Positions 1 to 8,130 of a DNA stretch of 64,000 nucleotides are shown in pieces. The translations under genes and the position numbers were made by a program. Origin of the DNA: JAHZMA01 sp965205905 (lineage in GTDB: Bacteria > Pseudomonadota > Alphaproteobacteria > JABAAW01 > JAHZMA01); NCBI GenBank assembly GCA_965205905.1, contig CBDBHZ010000011.1:310001-374000 (forward strand), written 5' to 3'. Each line of letters opens with the position of its first letter. Within the stretch, counting starts at the first letter, position 1. The notes beneath the pieces are model-generated. The model was not told where the DNA came from. It was given only the letters and a program-made list of their open reading frames with translations, and did not search any database.

Positions 1-80
1 ACAATCTGAATCGCACGGTCAACGCCTGCACAAAAACCACGCGGGTTGGCAAGATAAATATTTAACAAAGGCTTACTCAT
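1..80 (-). CDS. ispH: 4-hydroxy-3-methylbut-2-enyl diphosphate reductase, N-terminal fragment
   Basis: The reverse strand from position 80 starts at ATG and encodes MSKPLLNIYLANPRGFCAGV, followed by DRAIQIV, and runs off the left edge. The PRGFCAGVxRAI motif is the N-terminus of IspH/LytB, the 4Fe-4S enzyme of the last step of the MEP isoprenoid pathway. Its Cys is the first cluster ligand. Only about 26 residues are visible. It is divergent from the lipoprotein gene at 154, so both promoters lie in roughly 80-150. Confidence 0.9.
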   Translation of the reverse strand, partial: MSKPLLNIYLANPRGFCAGVDRAIQI

Positions 81-153
81 TCTTTTACAATAATCATTCT
101 CAGTAAAAGTGCAAGCGACTTGTTATAAATATCAAAACAAGCTATATCATAAA

Positions 154-663
154 ATGATGAATAAATTTTTACGATATATGATGATATGCGTGTTATTGGT
201 GGGTTGTTCCGAAAAACGCGCCATTAAAAAGGCAAGATTGCAGGCGCAATGTCCAGAAATATTTGTGCTAAATCATGCTGATTCGCTTGAAGTGAAAGCA
301 CCGGGCTTTGAACGTACAGATAAATCACTCTATCGGTTAAGCTTTGCCCAATTAAGTGATGAATGTATTGTGAAAGAGAAAAAAACACGGATTCATTTTA
401 ATGTGGTGTTAGAAATGGAAGCTGAAACTCAAACATCTTTTATTTATCCGCCTTTTGCGGTTTTTGTTAGCTTTTTAGATGATGATAAAAAGCCACTCTT
501 CCGTGAAAAAATCACCTATCACCCCAGCGATTGGCGGAAATTAGATAAGTCGCGCATCAAAAATAAAATCACTGTTTATTACCCGACAAATATCACGCCG
601 CCTGCTTATGTCTATCTGGGCTTTGTGCCTGATAAGGAAACATTACGCAAAAACTATCAATAA
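154..663 (+). CDS. Putative lipoprotein of unknown function
   Basis: About 169 residues. The ATG at 154 gives MMNKFLRYMMICVLLVGCSE: a short basic N-region, a hydrophobic core and a lipobox-like LVGC, so export and lipidation by Lgt/LspA are likely (lgt is encoded nearby). A reading frame opening upstream at 109 would bury the signal peptide. The mature part is mixed alpha/beta in composition with a second Cys near SDEC, and I recognise no family. It is followed 161 bp later by rho, which has its own predicted promoter. Confidence 0.6.
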   Translation: MMNKFLRYMMICVLLVGCSEKRAIKKARLQAQCPEIFVLNHADSLEVKAPGFERTDKSLYRLSFAQLSDECIVKEKKTRIHFNVVLEMEAETQTSFIYPPFAVFVSFLDDDKKPLFREKITYHPSDWRKLDKSRIKNKITVYYPTNITPPAYVYLGFVPDKETLRKNYQ

Positions 664-667
664 AAGA

Positions 668-696
668 TTGACAATAAAGCGTAAAAACTTCATTAT
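668..696 (+). promoter_or_regulatory. Predicted sigma70-type promoter for rho
   Basis: TTGACA at 668-673, a 17-bp spacer and CATTAT at 691-696. The -35 is perfect and the -10 matches at four of six positions. It leaves an AT-rich leader of roughly 120 nt before rho, consistent with rho leaders often being autoregulated, but no defined attenuator was seen. Confidence 0.5.
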
Positions 697-824
697 GATT
701 GATAATATTCCTTCCTCGTAACATTACCCCATTATCATATCAGATTGATATTAATGGTCTGGCACAATGTTTTCACTAAGATAGTTTCAAAAATTATAAT
801 TTATTTTTATAAAGGTTGCCTCAC

Positions 825-2078
825 ATGCATCTGAATGACTTAAAGAAAAAAACCACCCAAGCATTATTAACCGAAGCTGAAGAGGCAGAAGTTGAAAATG
901 CCAGCAATCTGAAGCGACAAGAATTAATCTTTTCGATATTGAAACAAATGGTATTGCGCGATGTTACCATCTATGGTGAGGGCGTGTTAGAAATATTGGC
1001 AGATGGCTTTGGATTTTTGCGCTCGGCAGATTCTAATTATCTGGCAGGACCTGATGATATTTATCTGGGCCCGAATCAAATTAAAGCATTAGGGTTACGC
1101 ACTGGCGATACAGTGGAAGGCGAAATTCGCGCACCCAAAAATGGTGAACGTTATTTTGCGATGGTGAAAATCACCAAAGTGAATTATGAAGAGACTGATA
1201 TATTACGCAAACGAATCAATTTCGATAATTTAACCCCACTCTATCCTGATAGCAGATTATCGCTAGAAGTTGAAAATGTTCCGAGTGCGATTACAACCAG
1301 AGTGATTGATATTATCGCGCCGATGGGCAAAGGGCAAAGGGCATTGGTGGTAGCACCGCCACGTACAGGTAAAACAGTGGTGATGCAAAAAATCGCCCAT
1401 GCCATTACCACAAATCATCCTGACATTTATTTAATCGTGTTGCTGATTGATGAACGCCCCGAAGAAGTAACGGATATGCAACGTTCCGTTAATGGTGAGG
1501 TGGTAAGCTCCACCTTTGATGAGCCAGCATCACGGCACGTACAGGTGGCTGAAATGGTGATTGAAAAGGCGAAACGATTGGTAGAACATAAGCGCGATGT
1601 GGTGATTCTGTTAGATTCTATCACGCGATTGGCGCGCGCCTATAATACGGTTGTGCCAAGTTCAGGCAAAGTGCTAACAGGCGGCGTTGATTCTAACGCG
1701 CTACAGCGTCCGAAACGGTTTTTTGGTGCTGCCCGTAATATTGAAGAGGGTGGCTCGCTCACCATCATCTCTACGGCTCTGATTGATACAGGTAGCCGTA
1801 TGGATGAGGTTATTTTTGAAGAATTTAAAGGCACGGGCAATTCTGAATTGATATTAGACCGTAAATTAGCTGATAAAAGAACATTCCCTGCGATTGATAC
1901 CAACCATTCTGGCACCCGCAAAGAAGAATTGCTGACCGATAAAGCCACGCTCTCTAAAATGTGGATGTTGCGTCGTATTTTAATCCCGATGGGAACGGTA
2001 GATGGTATGGAATTTTTATTGAGTAAATTGAAAGAGACCAAAAATAATTCTGAATTTTTTGATTCGATGAATCAATAA
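825..2078 (+). CDS. rho: Transcription termination factor Rho
   Basis: A 417-residue RNA-dependent hexameric ATPase/helicase that terminates transcription. It shows an N-terminal helical part, the RNA-binding cold-shock-like segment (GFGFLRS near residue 63), Walker A APPRTGKT, Walker B VVILLDSITRLARAYN, and the conserved DRKLADKR and GTRKEELL motifs. ATG 825 is chosen because AAAGG at 811-815 is well spaced for it. A TTG at 816 would sit on top of that ribosome site. Length is normal. An intrinsic-looking hairpin overlaps the stop codon. Confidence 0.97.
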   Translation: MHLNDLKKKTTQALLTEAEEAEVENASNLKRQELIFSILKQMVLRDVTIYGEGVLEILADGFGFLRSADSNYLAGPDDIYLGPNQIKALGLRTGDTVEGEIRAPKNGERYFAMVKITKVNYEETDILRKRINFDNLTPLYPDSRLSLEVENVPSAITTRVIDIIAPMGKGQRALVVAPPRTGKTVVMQKIAHAITTNHPDIYLIVLLIDERPEEVTDMQRSVNGEVVSSTFDEPASRHVQVAEMVIEKAKRLVEHKRDVVILLDSITRLARAYNTVVPSSGKVLTGGVDSNALQRPKRFFGAARNIEEGGSLTIISTALIDTGSRMDEVIFEEFKGTGNSELILDRKLADKRTFPAIDTNHSGTRKEELLTDKATLSKMWMLRRILIPMGTVDGMEFLLSKLKETKNNSEFFDSMNQ

Positions 2079-2096
2079 ATCGAATCATTATTTTTT
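2061..2096 (+). terminator. Intrinsic terminator overlapping the rho stop codon
   Basis: GATTCGAT at 2061-2068 pairs with ATCGAATC at 2079-2086 (8 bp, 10-nt loop), followed by ATTATTTTTT. The stop codon lies in the loop and 3' arm. Confidence 0.6.
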
Positions 2097-2236
2097 GCGT
2101 CATTGCATAGTCGTAACCATATTTTAACGCATCGTTAAAATTTATTCTGGTGTGGCGATATTCAGCAAAAATCGATATTTAACCCGATATGCAAATATCT
2201 ATTTTTATATGTAGTTTGCTTTATTTTGCGTCAATG

Positions 2237-3289
2237 TTATGCAGTGCCATTAACGCTCATTACTTTGAATAAATTCCCCATTTGGTCTGGTGCAATCAGG
2301 CGGTTTAATGCTTGTTTAATCTGTAATGATTGTTTCGGGTTTTTATCAATCAATCTTTTTGCCCGCTCACAAATTCCTAAAGAGGTTAAAAAATATTCCT
2401 GACTGGCAAAATTGATGGGCAAATCATGTTCAGCAAAAATATGGCTGAGTAACGCAAAATTAACATGGGCGGTTAAATCGCTGCTGCCGATATTTTGCAA
2501 AGGGTGGCTGTAACAATGATTTTTAACAGCTTGCAGGCTCGGGCTATCGCGCAATAAATGCTCATCACCATAATCAATCAACAGTGCAACGCCATCATTT
2601 TTGTTGATGATGCTAGAAAGCCTGTGGCAAAAATCCAATGCGCTGGGTGAAAACTCTAACCATTTGCCGTTCTGTATGTCTCTATCAAGCTGTATGTTTG
2701 GCAAAATAGTATCTAGCGGTTGCGGTAATTTCTGATGGCTAAATTGCAATCTTTGTTGCTGTGAATCATAGCTGATATAGGTCTCGTGCCATTGTTGATT
2801 ATCATATAGAAATTGCCGAATCGGCAGAGCATCTAAAAATTCATTGCCCCATAAAATCGTAAACCCATCGGGGAGCGAATCGATGCTCTGGTGCCAAAAT
2901 ATCGGATGAGATGCTAGCCTTGTTTTTTGTAATTTGGTAAAATATTGACTATTTTCAATGATATGGAAGCTACTTTTATCATATAAGTTTGAGTTTAATT
3001 TTTGTAATTGTGTGCAGATATCTAACATGAGACTGCCTCGCCCAGCACCGATTTCAACAAAAACAATAGGCTGTTGGGGTTGCTTATGATTGATAATATT
3101 TAGTAGCCAGATGGTCAGCATATCGCCAAATAACCCGCTAATTTCAGGTGCGGTGATAAAATCACCTTCGACGCCGATAGCGTTTTGGGTTTGGTAATAG
3201 CCATGTTCAGCATCCGATAATGCCAACATCATAAATTGGTCTAATCTTATCGGCTGTTTTTTGATATGCTCAAGCATATTAATTATCAT
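2237..3289 (-). CDS. MidA/NDUFAF7-family SAM-dependent methyltransferase (COG1565)
   Basis: 350 residues. Recognisable features are the N-terminal MLALSDAEHGYYQT and GVEGDFITAPEISGLFGDML segments and the class I methyltransferase glycine motif FVEIGAGRGSLMLDI. The mitochondrial homologue methylates a complex I subunit during assembly. A role here in respiratory complex maturation is inferred from that family only. The start overlaps the lgt stop by ATGA (3286-3289), implying translational coupling. A second in-frame ATG lies at 3277. Confidence 0.88.
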   Translation of the reverse strand: MIINMLEHIKKQPIRLDQFMMLALSDAEHGYYQTQNAIGVEGDFITAPEISGLFGDMLTIWLLNIINHKQPQQPIVFVEIGAGRGSLMLDICTQLQKLNSNLYDKSSFHIIENSQYFTKLQKTRLASHPIFWHQSIDSLPDGFTILWGNEFLDALPIRQFLYDNQQWHETYISYDSQQQRLQFSHQKLPQPLDTILPNIQLDRDIQNGKWLEFSPSALDFCHRLSSIINKNDGVALLIDYGDEHLLRDSPSLQAVKNHCYSHPLQNIGSSDLTAHVNFALLSHIFAEHDLPINFASQEYFLTSLGICERAKRLIDKNPKQSLQIKQALNRLIAPDQMGNLFKVMSVNGTA

Positions 3290-4107
3290 TGAGAGTTGGT
3301 GCGATAATGCCGAATCAAAAATGCAAACATGCCAATCGCGAATAAAATTTGCAAAATTGCCAAATGTTGTCCACGCGAAAGCCCTTGTGCCAGCAAACCT
3401 AAATGACTATCAGGTTCGCGGAAAAATTCTACAAAGAAGCGCGCAATGCCGTAACCTGCAATGAATAAAGCGGCAATGAGACCGGGGAAATGTAAAATTT
3501 TGCTAAAACGAATCAGCAGAAATAAACCAATATAGAGCAATAAACCTTCTAATGCCGCCTCGTAAAGTTGGCTTGGGTGGCGTGCTAGATTATCAACCCG
3601 CGAAAAAATCACGCCCCAATCGCCATTGGTGGGTCTGCCCCATAATTCACCATTGATATAGTTGGAAAGCCTGCCTAAAAATAATGCAATTGTTACCGAA
3701 GCTGCGGTTACATCCATTGCACATAGATAATTGATTTTACGCTTACGGCAATAATATAAAATACCTAACGAACAGCCAATCAACCCGCCATGAAACGACA
3801 TGCCCCCTTGCCAAATATAAAAAGCCTCAATCGGATGGCTTAAATAATAACCCGCTTGATAAAATATCACATAGCCAAGCCTGCCACCGATGATGACCGA
3901 TAATAAAACAATATTAAAACAGCCAAAAATATACTCGCGTGATATCGGGTTTTTCTGCCATTTGGTGATATAAGCAATGTTATACAAGGCTAGAAACAAA
4001 CCTAATATATAAGCAAGCGCGTAATAATGCACTGCAAAGGGACCTATGCTAATAAGCGCGGGGTCGTAATAGGGGAATTGATAGGGTTGCGTGAATAATT
4101 GCCACAT
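3286..4107 (-). CDS. lgt: Prolipoprotein diacylglyceryl transferase
   Basis: 273-residue inner-membrane enzyme that transfers diacylglycerol from phosphatidylglycerol to the lipobox Cys of prolipoproteins. Seven or so hydrophobic segments are visible, with the Lgt signature GRLSNYINGELWGRPT, the HPSQLYEA motif and the C-terminal GLSRGQHLA. It lies between the thiamine importer genes and midA, all on the minus strand with small gaps, so it may be read from the same transcript. Confidence 0.95.
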   Translation of the reverse strand: MWQLFTQPYQFPYYDPALISIGPFAVHYYALAYILGLFLALYNIAYITKWQKNPISREYIFGCFNIVLLSVIIGGRLGYVIFYQAGYYLSHPIEAFYIWQGGMSFHGGLIGCSLGILYYCRKRKINYLCAMDVTAASVTIALFLGRLSNYINGELWGRPTNGDWGVIFSRVDNLARHPSQLYEAALEGLLLYIGLFLLIRFSKILHFPGLIAALFIAGYGIARFFVEFFREPDSHLGLLAQGLSRGQHLAILQILFAIGMFAFLIRHYRTNSQ

Positions 4108-4117
4108 AATATTTCCT

Positions 4118-4786
4118 TTATTTTAATGTATTAGGCATGATGCCATCAGGTATAATGCCTCCATTTGTAACATGAAATGAATCATCAATAAAGCCCATCA
4201 TCTCTTGCGGGTGATGTGATACCAACAAACAGACAAGATTAAATTGCTTCACCCGTTGTTGGATATGGCTCATCAGCATTTGGCGTAAATCTTCATCAAG
4301 CCCGTTAAAAGGCTCGTCTAGCAGTAAAATTTTGCATTGCCCGCTATCGATTTGGGCAAAAATCCGCGCCAAAGCCACCCGTTGCTGTTGCCCGCCCGAA
4401 AGATTTTCAGGAATTTGCGAATGATAATCATTAAGCTGAAACAGCTCCATCATATCAGCAATTATCTGATTTTTTTGCGTATCCTTATGGCTGGCAAAAG
4501 CCAAAGCGATATTTTGCCTCACTGTTAGATGAGGAAATAAATTATGGGCTTGGAATAAAAAACTTAAAAAACGTTTGGCAGGCGGTAAATTTTGCATCTG
4601 GTGATGATTGTAACTGATTACCCCTGATTTACTAGGGTAAAAGCCCGCAATCAGATTAAGTAAAGTGGATTTACCAGCACCACTTTTGCCAGTTATCAGG
4701 CTGATATTGCCTTGCTTGAATGAGGCATCAAAACTGAAATTCTCACCATCTTTATAGTGAAATTTTAAATGATTAAGCGCGAGCAT
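4118..4786 (-). CDS. thiQ: Thiamine ABC transporter, ATP-binding protein
   Basis: 222-residue ABC ATPase. Walker A GKSGAGKST, Q-loop FLFQAHNLFPHLTV, signature LSGGQQQRVALAR, Walker B ILLLDEPFNGLDE and the H-loop VSHHPQEM are all present. It overlaps the upstream permease gene by 14 nt and forms the third gene of a thiB-thiP-thiQ operon. The TPP riboswitch at the head of the operon fixes the substrate as thiamine or a phosphate ester. Confidence 0.93.
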   Translation of the reverse strand: MLALNHLKFHYKDGENFSFDASFKQGNISLITGKSGAGKSTLLNLIAGFYPSKSGVISYNHHQMQNLPPAKRFLSFLFQAHNLFPHLTVRQNIALAFASHKDTQKNQIIADMMELFQLNDYHSQIPENLSGGQQQRVALARIFAQIDSGQCKILLLDEPFNGLDEDLRQMLMSHIQQRVKQFNLVCLLVSHHPQEMMGFIDDSFHVTNGGIIPDGIMPNTLK

Positions 4787-6341
4787 AATGATAAATCACC
4801 CTAAATAAAATAATATAAATCAGCAACATCAGCGCAAATAAGGTAAAGGCTTGGTCGATTCGATAACTGCCTAATAGCGAGAAAATCAAAAAAGGTAGGG
4901 TTACAAAATTTTCGTTACCGAATAATGCAAGCGCGCTAATATCGCCAAAAGAGAGGCAGAAACCAAAAACTCCTGCCAATATGAGTGGAAATTTTAATTG
5001 TGGTAAAAAAATATCGCGCAAAATTGTCATATTGGGGAGTGCCAATAACTGAATCAACCGTGATTGATGGTCGTAAATTTGAAAGGCAGGTGGCGCAAGA
5101 ATCCGCAACATGATTGGCAATATCATCAGCGCATTAATCAGGCTCACCAATAATAAGGGCGATAATGTTGGCAGTTCAATAAAAATCGCTGATGACAGTA
5201 AAATCGGCGGCACGATAAAAATCACATAGCCCGCTAATAAAACTTGTTCGCGGTAATGTTTGAAATATTGCGCACTGCTAATCATAAAAAACGATAATAA
5301 TAACGCCAATAATGTGCTGAAAATGCTGATGGTAAAGCTATTAAAAATCGCCAGATAGGTTTGATTCGGCAAAGTAAGATTAAGCTTTGCGGGTATCAGC
5401 ATGGTGATGAAAGGCACAATCACCAACATTAATGCCACACAGAACCAACCCATATCGCTTAATTTAGCGATGATATTCATGCCATCGGGGCGAATATTGC
5501 TAAAAATTGGTTTTTTATCAGCCGTAAAATGCGATTGAGTCAGCTGAAAATAAAAACTTTTACGGCTGGTCAGCAATAATATCAACCCACAAGCTAGCAT
5601 TTGGATTAAGCCTAATTGCGCCGCAAGGGGCAGGTCAAAATCATATTTCACTGCTTGATAAATTGCAACTTCCAACGTGTTATAAGCGGGCTTGCCCCCC
5701 AATGTTAGCACAATCGTAAAACTAAACGCGCAATAGGTGAAGATGATGCCGAATAAGAGTGGCATGATTTTTTTATAAAGTGGATAGTCAATATATCTAA
5801 AATAGTCGCTTGCGCGAAAATTGAGTAAGGCTGCATTTTTCCAAACTTGTTGCGGTATTTCTTCAAATTTATGCAAAATAACAAACACCGCCAATGGCAG
5901 ATTTAAGAAAATATGCCCCAATAAAATACCGCTTAAACCATAAAGATAATAAATTGGTGTGTCTGTGCCAGTCAAAAATTGCCATATCCTACTTATAAAA
6001 CCCGAACCACCATGCAGATTCACCAATGCAAACACCACCATAATTTGTGGTAAGACGGTTATCAGCAGGCAGAGATTTTTGATAATATGTCGGTGGTTGT
6101 AAAATTGTCTCAAAAACATACGGGCGATAGGAACAGCAATGATAATACTCAATAAAGCAGAAAGCCCTGCTTGGTAAAAAGTGAAGATAATAATATGGCG
6201 CAAATATTCATCTATCTGTAAAATGTTTGCAGGCAGATGTTCGCTAAAAAACTGCCCTAATATGATGATGCAAAAAAGTGGCAATGCCAATATTATCAGC
6301 AAGCCCGATATTTTATTGAGGCCTATTGCGCCAACAGCCAT
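4773..6341 (-). CDS. thiP: Thiamine ABC transporter, fused-type permease
   Basis: 522-residue inner-membrane protein with two tandem BPD-type permease halves. In the first half the cytoplasmic EAA-like loop is KNAALLNFRASDYFRYIDYPL; the second half carries the matching loop near IQLLALPNMTILRDIFLPQL. Around twelve hydrophobic stretches are visible. It overlaps thiB by 19 nt and thiQ by 14 nt. One chain replacing two permease subunits is normal for the ThiP/FbpB type. Confidence 0.92.
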   Translation of the reverse strand: MAVGAIGLNKISGLLIILALPLFCIIILGQFFSEHLPANILQIDEYLRHIIIFTFYQAGLSALLSIIIAVPIARMFLRQFYNHRHIIKNLCLLITVLPQIMVVFALVNLHGGSGFISRIWQFLTGTDTPIYYLYGLSGILLGHIFLNLPLAVFVILHKFEEIPQQVWKNAALLNFRASDYFRYIDYPLYKKIMPLLFGIIFTYCAFSFTIVLTLGGKPAYNTLEVAIYQAVKYDFDLPLAAQLGLIQMLACGLILLLTSRKSFYFQLTQSHFTADKKPIFSNIRPDGMNIIAKLSDMGWFCVALMLVIVPFITMLIPAKLNLTLPNQTYLAIFNSFTISIFSTLLALLLSFFMISSAQYFKHYREQVLLAGYVIFIVPPILLSSAIFIELPTLSPLLLVSLINALMILPIMLRILAPPAFQIYDHQSRLIQLLALPNMTILRDIFLPQLKFPLILAGVFGFCLSFGDISALALFGNENFVTLPFLIFSLLGSYRIDQAFTLFALMLLIYIILFRVIYHYARA

Positions 6342-7327
6342 TTCTTAGTCCAAGCACTGCGATTTTGCGCGGTCTCATCACCATCAAACAGCAAGGTTTT
6401 GGGTGGTTGTGGCAGTGATTCGAATGGCTTTGGCAGTTTGATACCGTCAATAACCGGATACATCCAATTATTGGTAGGGATATGTTTTTGAAAATTCTTG
6501 GTGAGCATAAATTTCAAAAACTCATCTGCTAATTTTTGCTGGTTGCTATGTTTTATTTTGCCCGCAACTTCGATTTGAATGTAATGCCCTTCATCAAAAA
6601 TCGCCGCTTGATAGGCAGAATTTTCTTCCACCACCGCATGATAGGCAGGCGATGTTGTATAGCTAAGCACCATATCGCCCTCGCCTTTTAAGAATAAACC
6701 ATAGGCTTCCTCCCAGCTTGTGCTGTAAGAAAGAATATTTCGATTCAGGTTACGCCAAATTTTACTATCATTTGTGCCATAAAGTTGCCGTACCCATAAG
6801 AGCAAGCCTAAACCGGGCGTACTTGTACGTGGGTCTTGCACCAGTAATTTTAATTTTGATTTTTGCAACTCATCGAATGATTTTGGCGGATTTGGTAATT
6901 TATCCTTATTATAAATAAAGGCAAACCAGCCATAATCATAAGGCAGAAAAAATGCGTCATCCCACTGAAATGGCAGTGAAAGCTTTTGTAAATCGCCTGC
7001 TTTTACGCGGTGCGGCTCAAATAATCCAGTGATGCGCGCTTCGGCAATCAAATTATTATCAAGCCCTAAAATAATATCGGCTTCGGTATTTTTATTTTCA
7101 AGCTTGATACGGGTGAGCAGTGAAACGCCATCATTAAAGCTGATAAAACGTAAATTACAACCGCATTTTTTCTCAAACTCTTTGGCAATCAGCGGGCCCG
7201 GCCCCCACTCAGCGGTAAAAGAAGCATAGGTGTAAATGGTTAATGTTGGCTTTTGTCTCTGCGCTTTTGCCGTTAGTAAAGGCATAGCCGTTAGCATGAT
7301 GATTAAAAAGGTCGCGAGGAGTCTCAT
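6323..7327 (-). CDS. thiB: Thiamine ABC transporter, periplasmic binding protein
   Basis: 334 residues with a signal peptide (MRLLATFLIIMLTAMPLLTAKA). The mature part begins PTLTIYTYASFTAEWGPGP, typical of the TbpA/ThiB branch of family 1 solute-binding proteins. Later motifs LLVQDPRTSTPGLGLLLW and SYTTSPAYH fit the same family. It is the first gene of the importer operon and lies directly below the TPP riboswitch. AAAGGA is about 8 nt before the ATG. Confidence 0.93.
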   Translation of the reverse strand: MRLLATFLIIMLTAMPLLTAKAQRQKPTLTIYTYASFTAEWGPGPLIAKEFEKKCGCNLRFISFNDGVSLLTRIKLENKNTEADIILGLDNNLIAEARITGLFEPHRVKAGDLQKLSLPFQWDDAFFLPYDYGWFAFIYNKDKLPNPPKSFDELQKSKLKLLVQDPRTSTPGLGLLLWVRQLYGTNDSKIWRNLNRNILSYSTSWEEAYGLFLKGEGDMVLSYTTSPAYHAVVEENSAYQAAIFDEGHYIQIEVAGKIKHSNQQKLADEFLKFMLTKNFQKHIPTNNWMYPVIDGIKLPKPFESLPQPPKTLLFDGDETAQNRSAWTKKWLLAQ

Positions 7328-7339
7328 TTTTTTTATCCT

Positions 7340-7425
7340 TTCCTACGCTAGGATTAACTAGTTCAGGTTCAACGGGTTGATTTGCTCATCTCTCAGTTGG
7401 ATATATACCCAACACCCCGAGGTTT
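7340..7425 (-). promoter_or_regulatory. TPP (thi-box) riboswitch
   Basis: Read on the minus strand the segment contains the thi-box landmarks in order: TCGGGGTG, CTGAGA about 20 nt later, then CCCGTTGAACCTGAACTAG, followed by TAATCCTAGCGTAGGAA. These match the conserved P2-P5 core of the thiamine pyrophosphate aptamer. It ends about 15 nt before the thiB ATG and the aptamer's 3' end lies almost against the AAAGGA ribosome site, so control by hiding the ribosome site is more likely than an intrinsic terminator, which I do not see. Confidence 0.93.
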
Positions 7426-7460
7426 CTATAGGCACATGGTCATTTATGTGCATAGAAGAT

Positions 7461-7489
7461 ATGCTATCAAATGCCTATGTGATATGCAA
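7461..7489 (-). promoter_or_regulatory. Predicted promoter of the thi operon
   Basis: On the minus strand TTGCAT (7489-7484), a 17-bp spacer, then TAGCAT (7466-7461). Transcription would begin around 7454, about 30 nt ahead of the riboswitch core. Confidence 0.45.
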
Positions 7490-7521
7490 GTGAATTAATA
7501 TCGCCAGATATTAATTGGGGG

Positions 7522-7872
7522 CTAATTTGTTGGACTCACACGCCGATAGGCAACATTACAATGCGCCTCACAATAAGGTAATTTATCTTGTGCGGGTTTA
7601 CCACAAAATTGAAAGTCATCCTCATCGGGGTGTCCGCTTGGCCATTGACAAAAAGAATCATCAGGATAGGTGATGGTGATTGGTTTTTTTTCTTTTTTCG
7701 GCTTTTCTTTATCACTTTTTGAGGTGGAAAGTTTCAATCGGTTGGCTTTACCAATCACCGCATTACGGGTGGTGCCTAATTTATCGGCTATATCACGCGC
7801 TGGCGCACCAATGGTGTACATATTTTTCAATATTTTGATATTTTCATCGTTCCATTCGAATTTATTGGTCAT
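7522..7872 (-). CDS. gcrA: GcrA cell-cycle regulator
   Basis: 116 residues. The N-terminal helix-turn-helix region (WNDENIKILKNMY, then ARDIADKLGTTRNAVIGKA) and the C-terminal Cys/His-rich part (CQWPSGHP, FCGKP, YCEAHCNVAYRR) are diagnostic for GcrA. It is shorter than the Caulobacter protein because the Lys-rich middle linker is short. In Alphaproteobacteria GcrA works with sigma70 at promoters carrying CcrM-methylated GANTC sites. Two predicted promoters in this window carry such a site. Confidence 0.95.
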   Translation of the reverse strand: MTNKFEWNDENIKILKNMYTIGAPARDIADKLGTTRNAVIGKANRLKLSTSKSDKEKPKKEKKPITITYPDDSFCQWPSGHPDEDDFQFCGKPAQDKLPYCEAHCNVAYRRVSPTN

Positions 7873-7898
7873 GTTCGCCCTAATTATTAGTTTACAGT

Positions 7899-7927
7899 AT
7901 TATATGGTTTGTGTTAGAAAATTTAAC
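7899..7927 (-). promoter_or_regulatory. Predicted promoter of gcrA
   Basis: On the minus strand a perfect TATAAT (7904-7899) preceded by 17 bp and a weak GTTAAA (7927-7922). It lies about 27 bp above the gcrA ATG. Confidence 0.4.
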
Positions 7928-8032
7928 TGTTGATATATTAGCAGAATGTTAAAAATGATACAAATTAATGTTAAAGTGAGGATTCAAAATTTTTACGAAT
8001 CGTTATCATTTAAGGAATGAAAAATGACACAT

Positions 8033-8108
8033 GCCGCCGTAGCTCAGCTGGTAGAGCAGGGGTTTTGTAAACCCAAGGTCCGCGGTTCAAGTCCGTGTGG
8101 CGGCACCA
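8033..8108 (+). tRNA. tRNA-Thr(TGT)
   Basis: 76 nt including an encoded CCA. The acceptor arm is GCCGCCG/TGGCGGC. The D-arm GCTC..GAGC, anticodon loop TTTGTAA (anticodon TGT at positions 34-36), and T-loop GGTTCAAGTCC follow. The outermost anticodon-stem pair is G-A, otherwise the fold is regular. pyrD begins 22 bp downstream. Confidence 0.96.
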
Positions 8109-8130
8109 TTTTTCAAGTGGGTTCCAAGTG

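Noticed and set aside
8095..8130. In-frame extension of pyrD starting inside tRNA-Thr
   Set aside because: The first 14 nt would be the tRNA 3' end; ATG 8131 is the first start outside it.
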